A stretch of 54,791 nucleotides of DNA from Azospirillaceae bacterium (GTDB lineage Bacteria > Pseudomonadota > Alphaproteobacteria > Azospirillales > Azospirillaceae): assembly GCA_028277115.1 (NCBI GenBank), contig JANQHG010000033.1, positions 1 through 54,791 on the forward strand, given 5' to 3'. Of the stretch, positions 37,468-45,378 are shown piece after piece. The position numbers and the translations under genes were made by a program. Below the pieces are notes generated by a model. That model saw nothing but the letters and a program-made list of their open reading frames with translations, was not told where the DNA came from and ran no database searches. Positions within the stretch are counted from its first letter, which is position 1. Each line of letters opens with the position of its first letter.

Positions 37468-37497
37468 CTTCCGATCGCGCGCCGCCGCCGCTATATA
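37468..37497 (+). promoter_or_regulatory. Putative ssrA promoter
   Basis: A clear -10-like TATATA (37492-37497) lies in otherwise GC-rich DNA, with CTTCCG at 37468-37473 as a weak -35 (18-nt spacing). Transcription would begin just at the tmRNA acceptor piece. Confidence 0.5.
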
Positions 37498-37501
37498 GAA
37501 G

Positions 37502-37584
37502 GGGCCGGTCGCTCCGGCTATGGCAATAAACGCCTTGTGGAATAAGCGTAGCGGACCCGGGGGCAGTACCCGGCGCCTCCACCA
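37502..37584 (+). ncRNA. ssrA: tmRNA acceptor piece
   Basis: The T-arm, acceptor strand and CCA end (37582-37584) are clear. The 5' boundary is approximate, set by the -10 box at 37492. Confidence 0.85.
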
Positions 37585-37664
37585 ACGGCTCGGTTCACCG
37601 GCGCGGTCCGGCGGACCAGGCGATCAACCGACCGGTCGGGCCGACAGCCCGGCGGTCGCCAGAC

Positions 37665-37800
37665 GGGGGCGAAACAGGATCGACGCGCGTGGTAAAGGCA
37701 GGGTTTTTGCCCGGCATGGTACCGCCGTTATCGGGCCGTTGATAGATGCCAACGACAATCGTATGGCTCTCGCTGCCTAATCTTTAGGCAAGCGCGGTTC
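37665..37800 (+). ncRNA. ssrA: tmRNA coding piece with tag ANDNRMALAA
   Basis: It starts GGGGGCGAAACAGGATCGAC, the conserved tmRNA 5' motif. The resume codon is GCC at 37748 after ATAGAT, and the tag reads ANDNRMALAA, ending at TAA 37778-37780. The C-terminal ALAA is the ClpXP degron. A short helix (GCCTAA/TTAGGC) overlaps the stop, as in other tmRNAs. The 3' end is uncertain. The tag is 10 residues, as in Escherichia coli, shorter than the 14 of Caulobacter. Confidence 0.9.
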
Positions 37801-37829
37801 GGGGGGCGCCGGGCAACAGAATGCCCCCC
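37801..37829 (+). terminator. Hairpin between ssrA and sspB
   Basis: GGGGGGC (37801-37807) and GCCCCCC (37823-37829) form a 7-bp stem with a 15-nt loop. It may end the tmRNA transcript or be part of the coding piece; no T-run follows. Confidence 0.4.
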
Positions 37830-37861
37830 ACTTTAGGCGGGCGCGGGGGAGCAGGGGCTGG

Positions 37862-38341
37862 ATGGCCAGCGATCAATTGCGGTACGACCGTATGGTCGAG
37901 CGGGCCCTGCGCGGGGTGGTTCGTGATGCGTTACGCCACGTCGAGAGACGAGGTCTGCCCGGGACTCATCATTTTTATCTGTCGTTCCGCACCCAGGCGC
38001 CCGGGGTCGACATCCCGGAATATTTAGTCACCAAGTACCCGATCGAAATGACCATCGTGCTCCAGTACCAGTTTTTCGGTCTGGAGGTCGATGACGAAAA
38101 GTTTTCGATTACGCTCAGCTTCAACAACGTCCATGAACGCCTGACCGTTCCGTTTGCCGCGATCACCACATTTGCGGACCCGTCGGTCAATTTCGCGTTG
38201 CAGTTCCAGTCGGTCGACGGCCGTGCGGCCGGGGAAGGCGCGCCGCGTTTGTTGCCGACCGCCGACGAGGCAGCGGAGGGAACCGAGGGCGTTGAGAAGC
38301 GTGGCGAGGTGGTCGCGCTCGACGCGTTCCGCAAGAAGTAA
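37862..38341 (+). CDS. sspB: SspB-type ClpXP adaptor
   Basis: SspB tethers ssrA-tagged proteins to ClpXP. The 159-residue protein has the alphaproteobacterial SspB fold signatures HFYLSFRTQAPGVDIPEYL, MTIVLQYQFFGLEVDDEKF and NVHERLTVPFAAITTFADPSVNF. A flexible acidic linker follows, ending in a short basic tail (VVALDAFRKK) that would dock on ClpX. The gene is directly downstream of ssrA, so adaptor and tag RNA are linked on the chromosome. GCAGGGG precedes the ATG. Confidence 0.93.
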   Translation: MASDQLRYDRMVERALRGVVRDALRHVERRGLPGTHHFYLSFRTQAPGVDIPEYLVTKYPIEMTIVLQYQFFGLEVDDEKFSITLSFNNVHERLTVPFAAITTFADPSVNFALQFQSVDGRAAGEGAPRLLPTADEAAEGTEGVEKRGEVVALDAFRKK

Positions 38342-38367
38342 CGCGAGATATTGGAACAGTCTACGGC

Positions 38368-38613
38368 ATGACCGACGTCGCTGGGATTGCGGGCGATCAG
38401 CTCAAGTCATTTATCGAACGGATCGAACGGCTGGAAGAAGAAAAGGCGGTGCTGGCGGGCGACATCCGGGACGTGTTCGCCGAAGCGAAAAGCGCCGGTT
38501 TCGATGTCAAAATCATGCGCCAATTGATCCGCTTGCGCAAACTCGAGGTCACCGATCGGCGCGAACAGGAAGAGCTGTTGACGCTCTACATGCAGGCGCT
38601 CGACATGGGTTAG
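38368..38613 (+). CDS. gapR: GapR nucleoid-associated protein (DUF2312)
   Basis: GapR binds overtwisted DNA and helps topoisomerases during replication in Caulobacter. The 81-residue protein matches along its length: QLKSFIERIERLEEEKAVL, then VFAEAKSAGFDVKIMRQL and RLRKLEVTDRREQEELLTLY. It lacks part of the N-terminal tail of Caulobacter GapR. It is 26 nt after sspB and probably in the same transcript. Confidence 0.95.
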   Translation: MTDVAGIAGDQLKSFIERIERLEEEKAVLAGDIRDVFAEAKSAGFDVKIMRQLIRLRKLEVTDRREQEELLTLYMQALDMG

Positions 38614-38633
38614 GTTGGGGGGAAAACCCCAAC
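38614..38633 (+). terminator. Hairpin after gapR
   Basis: GTTGGGG, loop GGAAAA, CCCCAAC: a perfect 7-bp stem immediately after the stop codon. It matches the hairpin family at 27494 and 27547. No T-run. Confidence 0.5.
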
Positions 38634-39017
38634 GATCCGACGTTTCCAGCTCCGCCCGTTTTCGCGCTGGTCCTGCCGTGACCGCAAAGGGTGGTCGCGT
38701 CGGCCCGAAGCGCACTGAAGACACGATCCCGGGCCGGCGGGCCGCAGGGTGATGTCGTGACCCGGGCCAAAGCCGGCGAGCGGTGTCGGCAGGCCGCGAC
38801 GGTGGTCGGTTCTCACGAAGATCACGACATGGGGCACGAAGACGGCCGTGCTGTCTTCCACGGGCCAATTGGTGCACCGACGGTCAATACAGGGACCGGC
38901 GTCTTCGTGGTCTTTGTGCCCTACTTCATGATCTTCGTGTTAACCTTTCGGCGTTTGGGTCTTGCACCTTGGCCCAGTCAGGGCCCGTGAGAACCAAAGA
39001 CAGACCCAAATGAGATC
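38634..39017. other. Intergenic region with CACGAAG repeats
   Basis: The region between the converging gapR and PD-(D/E)XK genes has no supported gene. It holds an imperfect inverted repeat made of CACGAAG-type units (38814-38843 and 38901-38939). The rest is featureless, GC-rich DNA. Confidence 0.5.
38814..38939. repeat. Imperfect inverted repeat built from CACGAAG units
   Basis: The left arm runs 38814-38843 (CACGAAGATCACGACATGGG, then GCACGAAGAC). The right arm, 38901-38939, read in reverse complement has CACGAAGATCATGAAGTAGG, then GCACAAAGACCACGAAGAC, that is one extra 9-nt unit. The 57-nt centre could be the remnant of a small mobile element or a regulatory cruciform. Confidence 0.5.
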
Positions 39018-39851
39018 TCACCAGGCGCGCGGTCGGAACTCGGGCGGGTTGGCGATGGCCACCGTGTCACCCGACGGCACGATCAGGAACACGCCCTGAT
39101 TGATCACGAATCGGGCGACCTGCTTCGGCACCACGATGCCGGCAAGCGCGCCGTACAGGGTATGGTGGCGATAGGTCGGGAACAACTCCCGAAACCCCGC
39201 GATATGGTCCAGATGGCTGCGGACGTCGTCAACCCCGAGCGTGCTTTTGACCTCGACCAGCACCGCATCGTCGTCGTTGACCACCAAGACATCGATTTCC
39301 ATCGATTTGCTGCCTCGGTCCGCCTGCACCCGCTCGTGGACTTCGTGTACCGCGATCCCGCGCTCGATGAACAACGTTCGACACGCCGGCACCACCAGGC
39401 TTTCGACGAACCGACCCCATTTGCCGCTCAGAGCGCCGATCTGCTGCTCTACCTTCTTGTTCTCGGCCGCCAGGCTGGCGATCGCCGCAGTGGCTTCGGC
39501 AAAGCGTCGATCCAGGTCCTCGGACCGCAGGCGCGCCTCTTCGTCGGCGCGCCGTTTCGCCTCGGACCACAAGCGCGCCTCTTCGTCGGCGCGCCGTTTC
39601 GCCTCGGACCGCAGGCGCGCCTCTTCGTCGGCGCGCTGCGCCTCCTCTTCCGCACGCCGCGCCCGCTCCTCTTCAGCGCGCCGCGCCACCTGCTCGGTGC
39701 GCCGAGCCGCCTCGTCGGCGCGCCGCGCCGCCTCTTCGATCAGGCGCTCGACTCGCTCCACCCGGCGGTCGGCCTCTTCGGCCCGGCGGGCTGCCGCCGC
39801 CTCCGACTCCCGGATCAACCGCAGGACATCCTCGATCGTCACCGTCTCCAT
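39018..39851 (-). CDS. Coiled-coil protein with a PD-(D/E)XK nuclease-like domain (DUF3782-like)
   Basis: The N-terminal half (about residues 20-140) is a highly charged coiled coil of Glu/Arg/Ala. The C-terminal half is a DUF3782-like domain: GKWGRFVESLVVPACRTLFIERGI, then MEIDVLVVNDDDAVLVEVKSTLG, where the Asp and the EVK match the PD-(D/E)XK active site, and SGDTVAIANPPEFRPRAW at the end. Proteins of this kind are common in cyanobacteria and filamentous sulfur bacteria; function unknown. The start at 39851 is preceded by GGGGCGAGGG. Part of the coiled coil is encoded by 42-bp tandem repeats. Confidence 0.8.
   Translation of the reverse strand: METVTIEDVLRLIRESEAAAARRAEEADRRVERVERLIEEAARRADEAARRTEQVARRAEEERARRAEEEAQRADEEARLRSEAKRRADEEARLWSEAKRRADEEARLRSEDLDRRFAEATAAIASLAAENKKVEQQIGALSGKWGRFVESLVVPACRTLFIERGIAVHEVHERVQADRGSKSMEIDVLVVNDDDAVLVEVKSTLGVDDVRSHLDHIAGFRELFPTYRHHTLYGALAGIVVPKQVARFVINQGVFLIVPSGDTVAIANPPEFRPRAW
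39519..39636 (-). repeat. 42-bp tandem repeat inside the coiled-coil gene
   Basis: Units begin at 39519, 39561 and 39603 (third partial), nearly identical. Each encodes 14 residues of the theme RRADEEARLRSEAK, four helical turns, so copy-number change would lengthen the coil without frameshift. Confidence 0.85.
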
Positions 39852-40100
39852 CACGCCCTCGCCCCAACCGCGAAACCGGGGACGCGCCCCGATCACGTCA
39901 CGCCCGGAGACCGGACGCCAGCTCCGGGACCATGATGCCTGCAAATGCAGGGTGCGGTCGAGACTGCCACACGCCAATGCCGGTGGCTGAGCTGCAGGAC
40001 CCGATCTTCGGTACTGTCAGGAAGAACATGCGATCCCCCCGGCATCGCGCAAGATCTCCGGGAGAGCCGTCAGGCGGGTCGACCCTCTTCACCGGCCCCA
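39852..40100. other. Intergenic region between amtB and the coiled-coil gene
   Basis: This holds only upstream sequence of the minus-strand coiled-coil gene and, at its right end, the amtB terminator (40101-40135). No further element was recognised. Confidence 0.4.
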
Positions 40101-40135
40101 ATTAAAAAACGGCCCCGGGGATTCACCCCGGGGCC
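40101..40135 (-). terminator. Intrinsic terminator of amtB
   Basis: On the minus strand GGCCCCGGGG, loop TGAAT and CCCCGGGGCC form a perfect 10-bp stem directly followed by GTTTTTTAAT. It begins 24 nt past the amtB stop. It is the clearest factor-independent terminator in the window. Confidence 0.92.
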
Positions 40136-40158
40136 GCGAGGGAGCGTTCCAGATGTCG

Positions 40159-41535
40159 TCAGACCAGGCGCTGGGAGCCGGTGCCGAATTCGGGGTAGGC
40201 CTCCATGCCGAGCTCCGCCTTGTCGAGGCCGAGCACCTCGTCCTCGCGCGAGGCGCGGATGCCGAGCGCGAACTTGAGCACCAGCCACAAGATCGCCGAG
40301 GCGACCGCGGTGTAGACGCCGATCGCGGCAACGCCGACGAACTGGACCCAGAGCGAGCCGCTGCCGAAGATGCCGACCGCGAGCGTACCCCAGATACCGC
40401 AGACCAAGTGGGCCGAGATCGCGCCGACCACGTCGTCGATCCGGATCCACTCGATCACCCGGACGAACACCACGACCAGGACGCCGCCGACGCCGCCGAC
40501 CACCAGCGACCACAAGTGGTTTTGCAAATCCGGACCGGCGGTGATCGCGACCAGGCCGGCGATCGCGCCGTTGAGCGCGAAGGTGAGGTCGATCTTGCGG
40601 AACAACAGCTGCGACACCACCATCGCCGCAACCACGCCGGCGGCCGCCGCCAGGTTGGTGTTGACGAACACGATCGCCATCGCCGAAGCGTCGAGCGCCG
40701 AGCCGAGCGCCAGCTGCGAGCCGCCGTTGAACCCGAACCAGCCGAGCCACAGGATGAAGGTGCCGAGCGTCGCCAGCGGCAGGTTGGCCCCGGGCATCGG
40801 GTTGGCAGTGCCGTCCTTGTTGAACTTGCCGTCACGCGCGCCGAGGATGATCGCGCCGGTCAGGGCCGCCCAGCCGCCGACCGAGTGGACCAAGGTCGAG
40901 CCGGCGAAGTCGCTGAAGCCCATCTCGGCCAGCCAGCCGCCGCCCCACACCCAGGACCCCTGGATCGGGTAGATGAACCCGGTCAGGACGATCGTGAACA
41001 GCATGAACGGCCAGACCTTGATCCGCTCGGCCAAGGTGCCCGAGACGATCGACGCCGCGGTCGCGACGAACACCATCTGGAAAAACCAGTCGGACATGCT
41101 CGCGTAGCCGCTTTCGACCACCGTGGCGAGCACCGCCGGGTCTTCGCTGCCGTTGATCAACGCCAACTCGGTCTCGGACGGGTTGTAGAGCAGCCCGAAC
41201 GACCCGATGAAGCCGCCGTCAACGCCGGTGTACATCAGGTCGTAGCCGATCAGGTAATACATGATGCCGGCAAACGAATAAAGCGCGATGTTCTTTAGAC
41301 AGATCGCCGCGGTGTTCTTGGTCCGGACCAAACCCGACTCGAGCATCGCGAAGCCGGCGGCCATCCACATGACCAGGGCGCCGCACATCAGGAACGAGAA
41401 GGTGTTGAACACGAACGCGACTTCCGGCGACACGCCGGCGGGCGTCACCTCCTGGGCGATCGCCGGCACGGCGAGCGCGCCGAACGCGAGCCCGAAGCCG
41501 GCAAGGAAGGTGAGAGGTCTCTTGGTCAGGTCCAT
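40159..41535 (-). CDS. amtB: Ammonium transporter (Amt family)
   Basis: This inner-membrane channel passes ammonium. From the ATG at 41535 (GGAG 10 nt upstream) it has 458 residues: a signal peptide ending in AIAQ, then about eleven TM helices. Conserved blocks include WMAAGFAMLESGLVRTKN, DFAGSTLVHSVGGWAALTGA, LGWFGFNGGSQLA and LVCGIWGTLAVGIFG. The pore histidines appear in VHSVGG and in SAHLVCG. Amt proteins are normally gated by the P-II protein GlnK, whose gene usually sits alongside; it is absent here. It is a single gene with its own terminator. Confidence 0.97.
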   Translation of the reverse strand: MDLTKRPLTFLAGFGLAFGALAVPAIAQEVTPAGVSPEVAFVFNTFSFLMCGALVMWMAAGFAMLESGLVRTKNTAAICLKNIALYSFAGIMYYLIGYDLMYTGVDGGFIGSFGLLYNPSETELALINGSEDPAVLATVVESGYASMSDWFFQMVFVATAASIVSGTLAERIKVWPFMLFTIVLTGFIYPIQGSWVWGGGWLAEMGFSDFAGSTLVHSVGGWAALTGAIILGARDGKFNKDGTANPMPGANLPLATLGTFILWLGWFGFNGGSQLALGSALDASAMAIVFVNTNLAAAAGVVAAMVVSQLLFRKIDLTFALNGAIAGLVAITAGPDLQNHLWSLVVGGVGGVLVVVFVRVIEWIRIDDVVGAISAHLVCGIWGTLAVGIFGSGSLWVQFVGVAAIGVYTAVASAILWLVLKFALGIRASREDEVLGLDKAELGMEAYPEFGTGSQRLV

Positions 41536-41829
41536 CGGGGTCTTCTCCAAACTCACGGTATCGACCAACTGCCGGGTTGGGCCTGTCCGGTCACCCCGGG
41601 CCGGGCAACAACGGGGCGCCGGGCGGTCGGAGCACGGGATCGGACAGGGGGACTGTCGTCGGGGGCTGCGCTGTTCAACTTCCGTGCCGAACCCGCTCCG
41701 GACGCAGAGCCGCCGCCGCACGGCCGCGTCGCGCCGACGGTATGCTCATCTTTTAAGCATGGTTTTGCCGCGCCGCGGGATCGTGATCACGATTTGGGCA
41801 GCCGGTCGCGTTGCCGGGCAGAGCCCGCG
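41536..41829. other. amtB upstream region
   Basis: The 294 nt between the amtB start and the end of the che-linked run carry an AT-richer patch near 41740-41765 that could hold the amtB promoter. A sigma-54 site was looked for there and not convincingly found. Confidence 0.35.
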
Positions 41830-43035
41830 TCAGCCGGTCCTGGTCACCAACAGGGTGGTGAGGTCGTCGGTTGCGGGGCCGAGGGCGGCCAGCGCCTCGA
41901 CGATCCGCGGCATCATCGGCGGGGACGGATCGTGCTCGGACAGGCGGCGGATCAGGGTCGCGAGCCCCTCTTCCTCAAGCACCCCGTCGCCGACCGGGGT
42001 TTCAATTGCCGCGTCGCTGTAAAGGAACAATCGGCCGCCGGGTGGCAGGGGCAGCCCGCGTGCCTGATAGACAGCGTCGGACACGATGCCGAGCGGCAAG
42101 CCGCTGCTGTCGCCGACGCTCGGGGTCGCCCGGGCATCCGACCAGATCATCGGCGCGGTCGACCCGGCCGACGCATAGGTGAACTGGTCGCTGTCCCGGT
42201 CGATCAGGCCGACCAGCATCGTCGCGAACTGGCCGAGCGGCATCAATGGACACAGGCGCCGGTTGACCTCGGCCAAAAAGCGGGCCGGTTCGAAGCCGCG
42301 ATACTCCATCTGGCGCAGGATCGTGTGCAGGCGAAACGTGTGCAACGCGGCCGCGACGCCATGACCGGAAAAATCGACGATCCACACGATCAATCGCCGG
42401 TCATCGACGACGCGCAAACCCCAGAAATCGCCGCCGAGCTCCGACGACGGTGCGAAATGGGACTCCAACACCAACCCCATCCGACACCCGATTGTTTCGA
42501 CCGCCGGGTCTTGAGGCATCAGCCGTTCTTGCATCCGGCGCGCCAACGCCAATTCCGCACTGGTACGACGCTGGTAGTGTTTAAGGCTGTTGAGAAGCAG
42601 CTTGTTCTGCAGGTGGACGCGGACCCGGGCGATGAGTTCGACCGCATTGATCGGTTTCGAGATATAGTCGGTCGCCCCGGCGGCGAAGGCGCGGGCCCGG
42701 TCCTCGGCCCGGTTGAGGGTGCTTTGGATCAACACCGGCAGGTCGCGAAACGCCGGGTCGGCGCGCAGCCGGCGGCAGACCTCGAAGCCGTCGAGCTTCG
42801 GCAGCATCAGGTCGAGCAGCATCAGGTCGGGTCGAAAGCCGGCGAGTTGGTCGAGCGCCTGCTCGCCGTCCTCGGCCAGCGCGACCCTGTCGATCCCCTC
42901 GCGTTTGAGCAGGGCCGACAGAAGTTGGCGGTTGACCCGATTGTCCTCGACCACCATCACGCGCGCCTCGGCGATCGCCGAAAGTGCCGGCTCCGCGGCG
43001 GCGGGCTCAGGGGGGGGATGCGAACGAAGGGTCAC
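41830..43035 (-). CDS. Receiver-PP2C (SpoIIE/RsbU-type) serine phosphatase
   Basis: The 401-residue protein has a receiver domain (MVVEDNRVNRQLL, phospho-acceptor in LMLLDLMLPKLDG) joined by a coiled linker to a PP2C/SpoIIE phosphatase. Metal-binding positions are intact: SELGGDFWG, VDFSGHGVAAAL and TDDLTTLLV. Such proteins dephosphorylate STAS antagonists and release sigma factors or other targets; the STAS protein at 45379-45684 is the evident substrate. The GTG start is preceded by a weak GAGAG. It is the last gene of the long run. The gap to the paralogue upstream is 145 nt. Confidence 0.9.
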   Translation of the reverse strand: MTLRSHPPPEPAAAEPALSAIAEARVMVVEDNRVNRQLLSALLKREGIDRVALAEDGEQALDQLAGFRPDLMLLDLMLPKLDGFEVCRRLRADPAFRDLPVLIQSTLNRAEDRARAFAAGATDYISKPINAVELIARVRVHLQNKLLLNSLKHYQRRTSAELALARRMQERLMPQDPAVETIGCRMGLVLESHFAPSSELGGDFWGLRVVDDRRLIVWIVDFSGHGVAAALHTFRLHTILRQMEYRGFEPARFLAEVNRRLCPLMPLGQFATMLVGLIDRDSDQFTYASAGSTAPMIWSDARATPSVGDSSGLPLGIVSDAVYQARGLPLPPGGRLFLYSDAAIETPVGDGVLEEEGLATLIRRLSEHDPSPPMMPRIVEALAALGPATDDLTTLLVTRTG

Positions 43036-43180
43036 GCCGTACGCTCTCGAACCGCGACGAAGGCCGGGACCTCGGGCCCGGTCTTGAGGATATCACACTG
43101 CCGTCATGACCATGACGATGTCGGTGCGGAACCCGGCCGCGTCGCCCGGCCTCGGAGACGCACCGTCGGCAGTCGCGCGG

Positions 43181-44530
43181 TCACGCAGCGTCGGCGGTGC
43201 CGGGTGCGCTCTGCGGCGGGCCCGCCCACACCAGGATGTGATCGTCGGCGGTTCGCGGATCCTCGGCACCGACCGCGGCAGCGATCCTCGAGATCCGACC
43301 CTCGAGCCGATCGAACAGCGAGCCGCCCCGGTCAGAGGCGGCCGCGGCGGCCAGGTCGGCGACAAATCCTTCGGACGGCACCGGCTCGGCGTCGCCGATC
43401 GCGGCCGACGGCGCCGCGCCGCCGTCGGGGCCGGTGAGCGCCGCACGGGTGTTGTTGCCCAACAGCAGCAGACCAGCGGTCGGCGGGAACGCGAGCGTGC
43501 GGCGCTGGTAGGCTCTGTCGGGCGAGACGCCGAGCGGCGGCGGCACCTCGGGCTCGGGCCGCGGCGCCGTGTCCGGGACCACCACCACCGGCCCGGTGCC
43601 GGCGCCGGCATAGTCGAGCCGGCCGCGCCCCGGGTCGATCACGCCATAGACCATCGACGCCTGTTCGCCGGGGACGAAGGCATCGCACGCCTCGCGATTC
43701 AGCGCCTTCAGCCACAGCTCCGGCGGGGCATCCTGGTCGACCAGGTCCTGGATCAGGGTGTGCAGGCGGCAGGCGTTGAGCGCCGCCGACACGCCATGGC
43801 CGTCGATTTCGAGCAGATAGACGCCGACGCGGCCGCCCGGCAAGCGGTGCACGCCCCACAGATTGCCGCCGAGCTCGCCCGACTGCCACAGGCGGGCGCG
43901 CACTTCCAACCGAAGCTCGGCCGCAAGCGCGCCGAGCGCCGCCGGCGTTGGCAGGAGATGGCGGTAGACCGCGCGTGCCATGTCGAGTTCGGCCTCGAGC
44001 CGGGCCCGAAACTGCTTCAAGTTGCGGATTAACAGACGATTTTCCAGATGAATCCGCACCCGCGCCAGCATCTCGGCGCGGTCAAGCGGTTTCGAAACGA
44101 AATCGGTGGTCCCGGCCTCGAAGGCGCGGCGGCGGTCCTCGATTCCGGTCAACGCGGTCTGCATCAACACCGGGATGTCCGCAAAAGGCGCGTAGTCCGG
44201 GTCTTCGCGCAACCGACGGCAGGTCTCGAACCCATTCAGCCCCGGCATCATGATATCGAGCAGCACAAGGTCGGGCGGGCGATCAACGATTTTGGCGAGC
44301 GCGTCGTTGCCATCGATCGCAAACCGGATGCGTTCGAACCCGCTCCCCTGGAGCAGGCCGCCGATCAGCACCCGGTTCCATTCGATGTCGTCGACCACCA
44401 GGATGTCGCAGTCGTGGATCGGCAGGCCGCTGACACCGGCGAGGGCCGACGCCGCAAGGTCGGGGGCGGCGTCGGCGGCCGGTGCCGTCTGGGCCGGGTC
44501 AGCCGGCCGGGCGACGATCCTCGCGGTCAC
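43181..44530 (-). CDS. Receiver-PP2C paralogue with altered active site
   Basis: The 449-residue paralogue of the neighbour has the same order. The receiver is intact (ILVVDDIEWNRVL, phospho-Asp in LVLLDIMMPGLNG). In the phosphatase domain the first metal ligand is changed, with GELGGNLWG instead of GGDFWG, and the second motif reads LEIDGHGVSAAL instead of DFSGHG; the late ADDHILVW keeps Asp. Two ligand positions are therefore substituted, and it may be a weak or dead phosphatase that acts as a decoy or regulator. The C-terminal part carries extra loops. The GTG start overlaps the stop of the ATPase gene by 4 nt. Confidence 0.85.
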   Translation of the reverse strand: MTARIVARPADPAQTAPAADAAPDLAASALAGVSGLPIHDCDILVVDDIEWNRVLIGGLLQGSGFERIRFAIDGNDALAKIVDRPPDLVLLDIMMPGLNGFETCRRLREDPDYAPFADIPVLMQTALTGIEDRRRAFEAGTTDFVSKPLDRAEMLARVRIHLENRLLIRNLKQFRARLEAELDMARAVYRHLLPTPAALGALAAELRLEVRARLWQSGELGGNLWGVHRLPGGRVGVYLLEIDGHGVSAALNACRLHTLIQDLVDQDAPPELWLKALNREACDAFVPGEQASMVYGVIDPGRGRLDYAGAGTGPVVVVPDTAPRPEPEVPPPLGVSPDRAYQRRTLAFPPTAGLLLLGNNTRAALTGPDGGAAPSAAIGDAEPVPSEGFVADLAAAAASDRGGSLFDRLEGRISRIAAAVGAEDPRTADDHILVWAGPPQSAPGTADAA

Positions 44531-45366
44531 AGCCGGAACCTCATGACAATCCGCCGTCCGCCGTCCTGAAACTCGAAGCTGTCGGCCAGCGCGCCGATCA
44601 GGTCGAGACCGCGGCCGCTTGCCAGCGGCACGATCGTCTGGCGATGATCGGTGCCCGGCGGCGGGCGTCGCGCCGGGGGCGGTCCCGACGGCGATCGGAC
44701 CGGAGTGTATCCAAGGCCTTGATCGGCGACCTCGATCACCACCGCGCCGGGCGCGAGCGTGCAGGCGGCCTCGATCCGGCGGTCGGCGAAGGACGGGTCG
44801 GTGAGCCGACGCGCGACGTCGCTGGTGAACCGCTCAAGAGAGTTGATCGACAACCCCTCGGGGCTGGAGATCTGAAGATTGCCGTGGATCAGCGCGTTGC
44901 TGATCGCTTCATGGACCGCGAGTTCGATGTCATCCCGGGTGTCCGGGCGAAGCGTCTGGCGTGCCGACAGCGCCGAGACCAGGTGATTTGCGAGCGCCAA
45001 CTCCTTTGCGGTCGCGGTGGTCAGCGACGCGAACAGGGTGTAGCGGCCGACCCGATCGACCAGCCCGGCAAGCTCGGTGACCGCGAGACCGGCGACTTCG
45101 ATCCAGGCATGGAAGGGCGGGCGCCACAGGCAATCGGGCACTGCCCCGGGCGGGGTCGCGAGGGCTGCGATCACCGCCGGGGCAATGGAAAGCGACGGCT
45201 CGGGGGACAAGGATGGATCGGGCGCCAAACCCTGGTCCGCCGCAGGCGCGAGGTCGCGGTCGATCGCGTCGGGCGGCCACAAAGCGAGCCCCGCTGAGTC
45301 GGCAAGCCGACGCAGCTGATCGCGGGCCATACCATGGCCGTACAATGCCAAGGCCGTCGCGGTCAC
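44527..45366 (-). CDS. RsbW-like anti-sigma/serine kinase ATPase
   Basis: The 279-residue protein has a C-terminal HATPase with ELAVHEAISNALIHGN (N box), VIEVADQGLGYTP (G1) and SGRGLDLIGAL (G2), the layout of RsbW/SpoIIAB kinases that bind a sigma factor or phosphorylate a STAS protein. The preceding about 120 residues are not a known domain. It starts 12 nt after the STAS gene, so the pair is an RsbV-RsbW module. No sigma factor gene is visible; the target may be the chemosensory system or a remote sigma factor. Confidence 0.85.
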   Translation of the reverse strand: MTATALALYGHGMARDQLRRLADSAGLALWPPDAIDRDLAPAADQGLAPDPSLSPEPSLSIAPAVIAALATPPGAVPDCLWRPPFHAWIEVAGLAVTELAGLVDRVGRYTLFASLTTATAKELALANHLVSALSARQTLRPDTRDDIELAVHEAISNALIHGNLQISSPEGLSINSLERFTSDVARRLTDPSFADRRIEAACTLAPGAVVIEVADQGLGYTPVRSPSGPPPARRPPPGTDHRQTIVPLASGRGLDLIGALADSFEFQDGGRRIVMRFRL

Positions 45367-45378
45367 GCGGGATGTTCC

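Larger units (their letters stand above)
37502..37835 (+). ncRNA. ssrA: Transfer-messenger RNA, circularly permuted two-piece form
   Basis: tmRNA frees stalled ribosomes and tags the unfinished protein for proteolysis. The gene order is permuted, as in Alphaproteobacteria: the tRNA-like 3' half comes first (to CCA at 37584), then a spacer, then the 5' half with the tag frame (from 37665). The acceptor stem is formed between the pieces: GGGGGCG (37665-37671) pairs with CGCCTCC (just before ACCA), including the G3-U pair that alanyl-tRNA synthetase recognises. A T-arm (CCGGGGGCAGTACCCGG) is present. Exact outer ends are estimates. sspB, encoding the adaptor for this tag, follows directly. Confidence 0.93.

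Noticed and set aside
41740-41775. Sigma-54 promoter upstream of amtB
   Set aside because: GG and GC elements are 9 nt apart on the minus strand where 10 is required, so it does not meet the -24/-12 rule.
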